Shown here: piece after piece, positions 62,922 to 64,000 of the stretch | Position numbering within the stretch: the first letter of the stretch is position 1 | How the letters are laid out: every line of letters starts with the position of its first letter | Assembly (NCBI RefSeq): GCF_025211055.1 | Contig: NZ_JAOARO010000094.1 | Coordinates: forward strand, 62,001 to 126,000 | Direction of reading: 5' to 3' | Length of the DNA stretch: 64,000 nt | From: Vallitalea sp. | GTDB lineage: Bacteria; Bacillota; Clostridia; Lachnospirales; Vallitaleaceae | Translations under genes and position numbers: made by a program | The notes under the pieces: generated by a model | Told to the model about the DNA's origin: nothing | Seen by the model: only the letters and a program-made list of their open reading frames with translations | Databases searched by the model: none

Positions 62922-64000
62922 ATGTCAGAGGTAAAAATTACTATTGATGGTAAAGAAGTACAGGTACCAAAAGGTAGTACTATATTAGATGCTGCTAAAA
63001 AGTTAGGCATTGATATTCCAACATTATGTCATTTAGACTTGCATGATACAAAAATGGTTAATAAAACAGCTTCATGTCGTATATGTGTAGTAGAAGTTGA
63101 AGGTAGAAGAAATCTAGCACCATCATGTGCTACACCAGCAGTTGACGGCATGGTTGTTAGAACAAATACAATAAGAGTATTAGAAGCTAGAAAAACAGTA
63201 TTGGAACTATTATTATCAGATCATCCAAAGGATTGCTTGACTTGTGCAAAATCAGGTCGTTGTGATTTACAAGACTTAGCAGAAAAATTTGGAGTAAGAG
63301 AAGTTAGAGTAACTGGAAAAGCTCAATCAACATATAAGCAAGATTATTCACCTGCAATTATTAGGGATATGGATAAATGTATTATGTGTAGAAGATGCGA
63401 AACTATGTGTAATGAAGTTCAAACTGTTGGTGCGTTATCTGGAATTAACAGAGGATTTGACGCAGTTGTATCTCCAGCATTTGAATCACCATTATCAGAA
63501 ACAGTATGTACACACTGTGGTCAATGTGTTGCTGTATGTCCAGTTGGTGCTTTAACTGAAAATGATCATACATGGAAAGTTGTAGAAGCATTAGCTGATC
63601 CAGATAAATTTGTTGTAGTTCAAACAGCACCAGCTGTAAGAGTTGCAATAGGAGAAGAATTCGGAAAAGAGCCTGGTTCAATTGTTACAGGTCAAATGGT
63701 AACTGCATTAAGATCTTTAGGTTTTGATCGTGTATTTGATACAGATTTTGCTGCAGACTTAACAATTATGGAAGAAGGAACAGAATTATTAGGAAGACTT
63801 AATAGATTCTTAGCAGGAGACAAAGATGTTCCATTACCAATTTTAACATCTTGTTGTCCAGCATGGGTTAACTTTATTGAAAGTCAATTCCCAGAATTAA
63901 TTGATATTCCATCATCAGCAAAATCACCACAACAAATGTTTGGTGCTGTTGCCAAATCTTTCTTAGCAGAAAAAATGAATATACCTAGAGAAAAAATGGT
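62922..64000 (+). CDS. hydA: [FeFe]-hydrogenase catalytic subunit HydA (3' end outside window)
   Basis: The first 359 residues are visible. Cys36, 52, 55 and 69 form a [2Fe-2S] site. His101, Cys105, 108 and 114 form the HX3CX2CX5C [4Fe-4S] site. Two [4Fe-4S] motifs follow (CIMCRRCETMC from 153; CTHCGQCVAVCP from 196). The H-cluster domain begins near 230 and has the first motif TSCCPAW at 309-315; the later motifs lie outside the window. It reduces protons or oxidises H2 in the cytoplasm. AAAGGAG lies 11 bases before the ATG. Context with hydB and hydC points to the trimeric bifurcating (group A3) type. Confidence 0.95.
   Translation, partial: MSEVKITIDGKEVQVPKGSTILDAAKKLGIDIPTLCHLDLHDTKMVNKTASCRICVVEVEGRRNLAPSCATPAVDGMVVRTNTIRVLEARKTVLELLLSDHPKDCLTCAKSGRCDLQDLAEKFGVREVRVTGKAQSTYKQDYSPAIIRDMDKCIMCRRCETMCNEVQTVGALSGINRGFDAVVSPAFESPLSETVCTHCGQCVAVCPVGALTENDHTWKVVEALADPDKFVVVQTAPAVRVAIGEEFGKEPGSIVTGQMVTALRSLGFDRVFDTDFAADLTIMEEGTELLGRLNRFLAGDKDVPLPILTSCCPAWVNFIESQFPELIDIPSSAKSPQQMFGAVAKSFLAEKMNIPREKM

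Noticed and set aside
62922..64000. Truncated hydA as a pseudogene
   Set aside because: The frame is open and motif-complete to the window end; the truncation is only the window edge.

Overview
The window is AT-rich (roughly 30% G+C by eye), densely coded, has strong GGAGG-type ribosome binding sites and intrinsic terminators, and carries Firmicute hallmarks: rapZ-yvcK-whiA-crh, msmX, CdaR, LytR-CpsA-Psr proteins and an electron-bifurcating [FeFe]-hydrogenase. An anaerobic, probably fermentative member of the Clostridia is the best reading, possibly related to Vallitalea (a guess from overall gene content). There are no rRNA, tRNA, CRISPR, phage or intact insertion-sequence genes.

Layout. 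1-6.8 kb: nucleoside salvage, with two nucleoside hydrolases (the first cut by the window edge), a ribokinase, a uridine phosphorylase, an oppositely oriented methyltransferase and a pseudouridine kinase/glycosidase pair. 7.1-14.4 kb: two transport/regulation units, an MFS exporter with an ArsR-type regulator and a TetR-MMPL-heptad-repeat protein operon with two clear TetR operators. 14.6-17.2 kb: an orphan sugar-binding lipoprotein facing an MFS/GPH-type transporter. 17.7-21.8 kb: murB-rapZ-yvcK-whiA-crh, which links wall precursor synthesis with carbon sensing. 22-24.5 kb: a glycine-betaine-type binding protein, an SDR oxidoreductase and endonuclease IV. 25-43.4 kb: a large envelope polysaccharide region with two LCP ligases, a phosphodiester glycosidase, flippase, acyltransferase, UDP-ManNAc dehydrogenase, glycosyltransferases, two DUF4330 proteins, polymerase, CsaB pyruvyl transferase and a WecG/TagA transferase. 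It looks like a pyruvylated, ManNAc/ManNAcA-containing secondary wall polymer of the type that anchors S-layer proteins. 43.5-47.5 kb: YitT, MsmX and a CdaR regulator. 47.6-53.1 kb: a cell-division hydrolase module ftsE-ftsX-M23 peptidase-Ctp protease-PDZ membrane protein. 53.6-58.6 kb: uvrB-uvrA behind an SOS-box-like palindrome. 59-64 kb: a PHP protein and the HydABC hydrogenase operon, cut by the window end.

The most unusual content is non-coding. Several intergenic regions hold long hairpin elements (2452-2558, 3753-3823, 15850-15960, 31337-31676, 53226-53328). Two of these, 37 kb apart and in opposite orientation, are clearly one family: the loop sequence is conserved and the arms change together. 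The 340-base region at 31337-31676 folds as three nested stems around a branched GC-rich tip, and 2575-2792 looks like an independent structured RNA ending in a terminator. Two further short repeat pairs (17398/24640 and 17596/55660) also lie between genes. None matches an RNA class I can name, so these are the best candidates for something undescribed.
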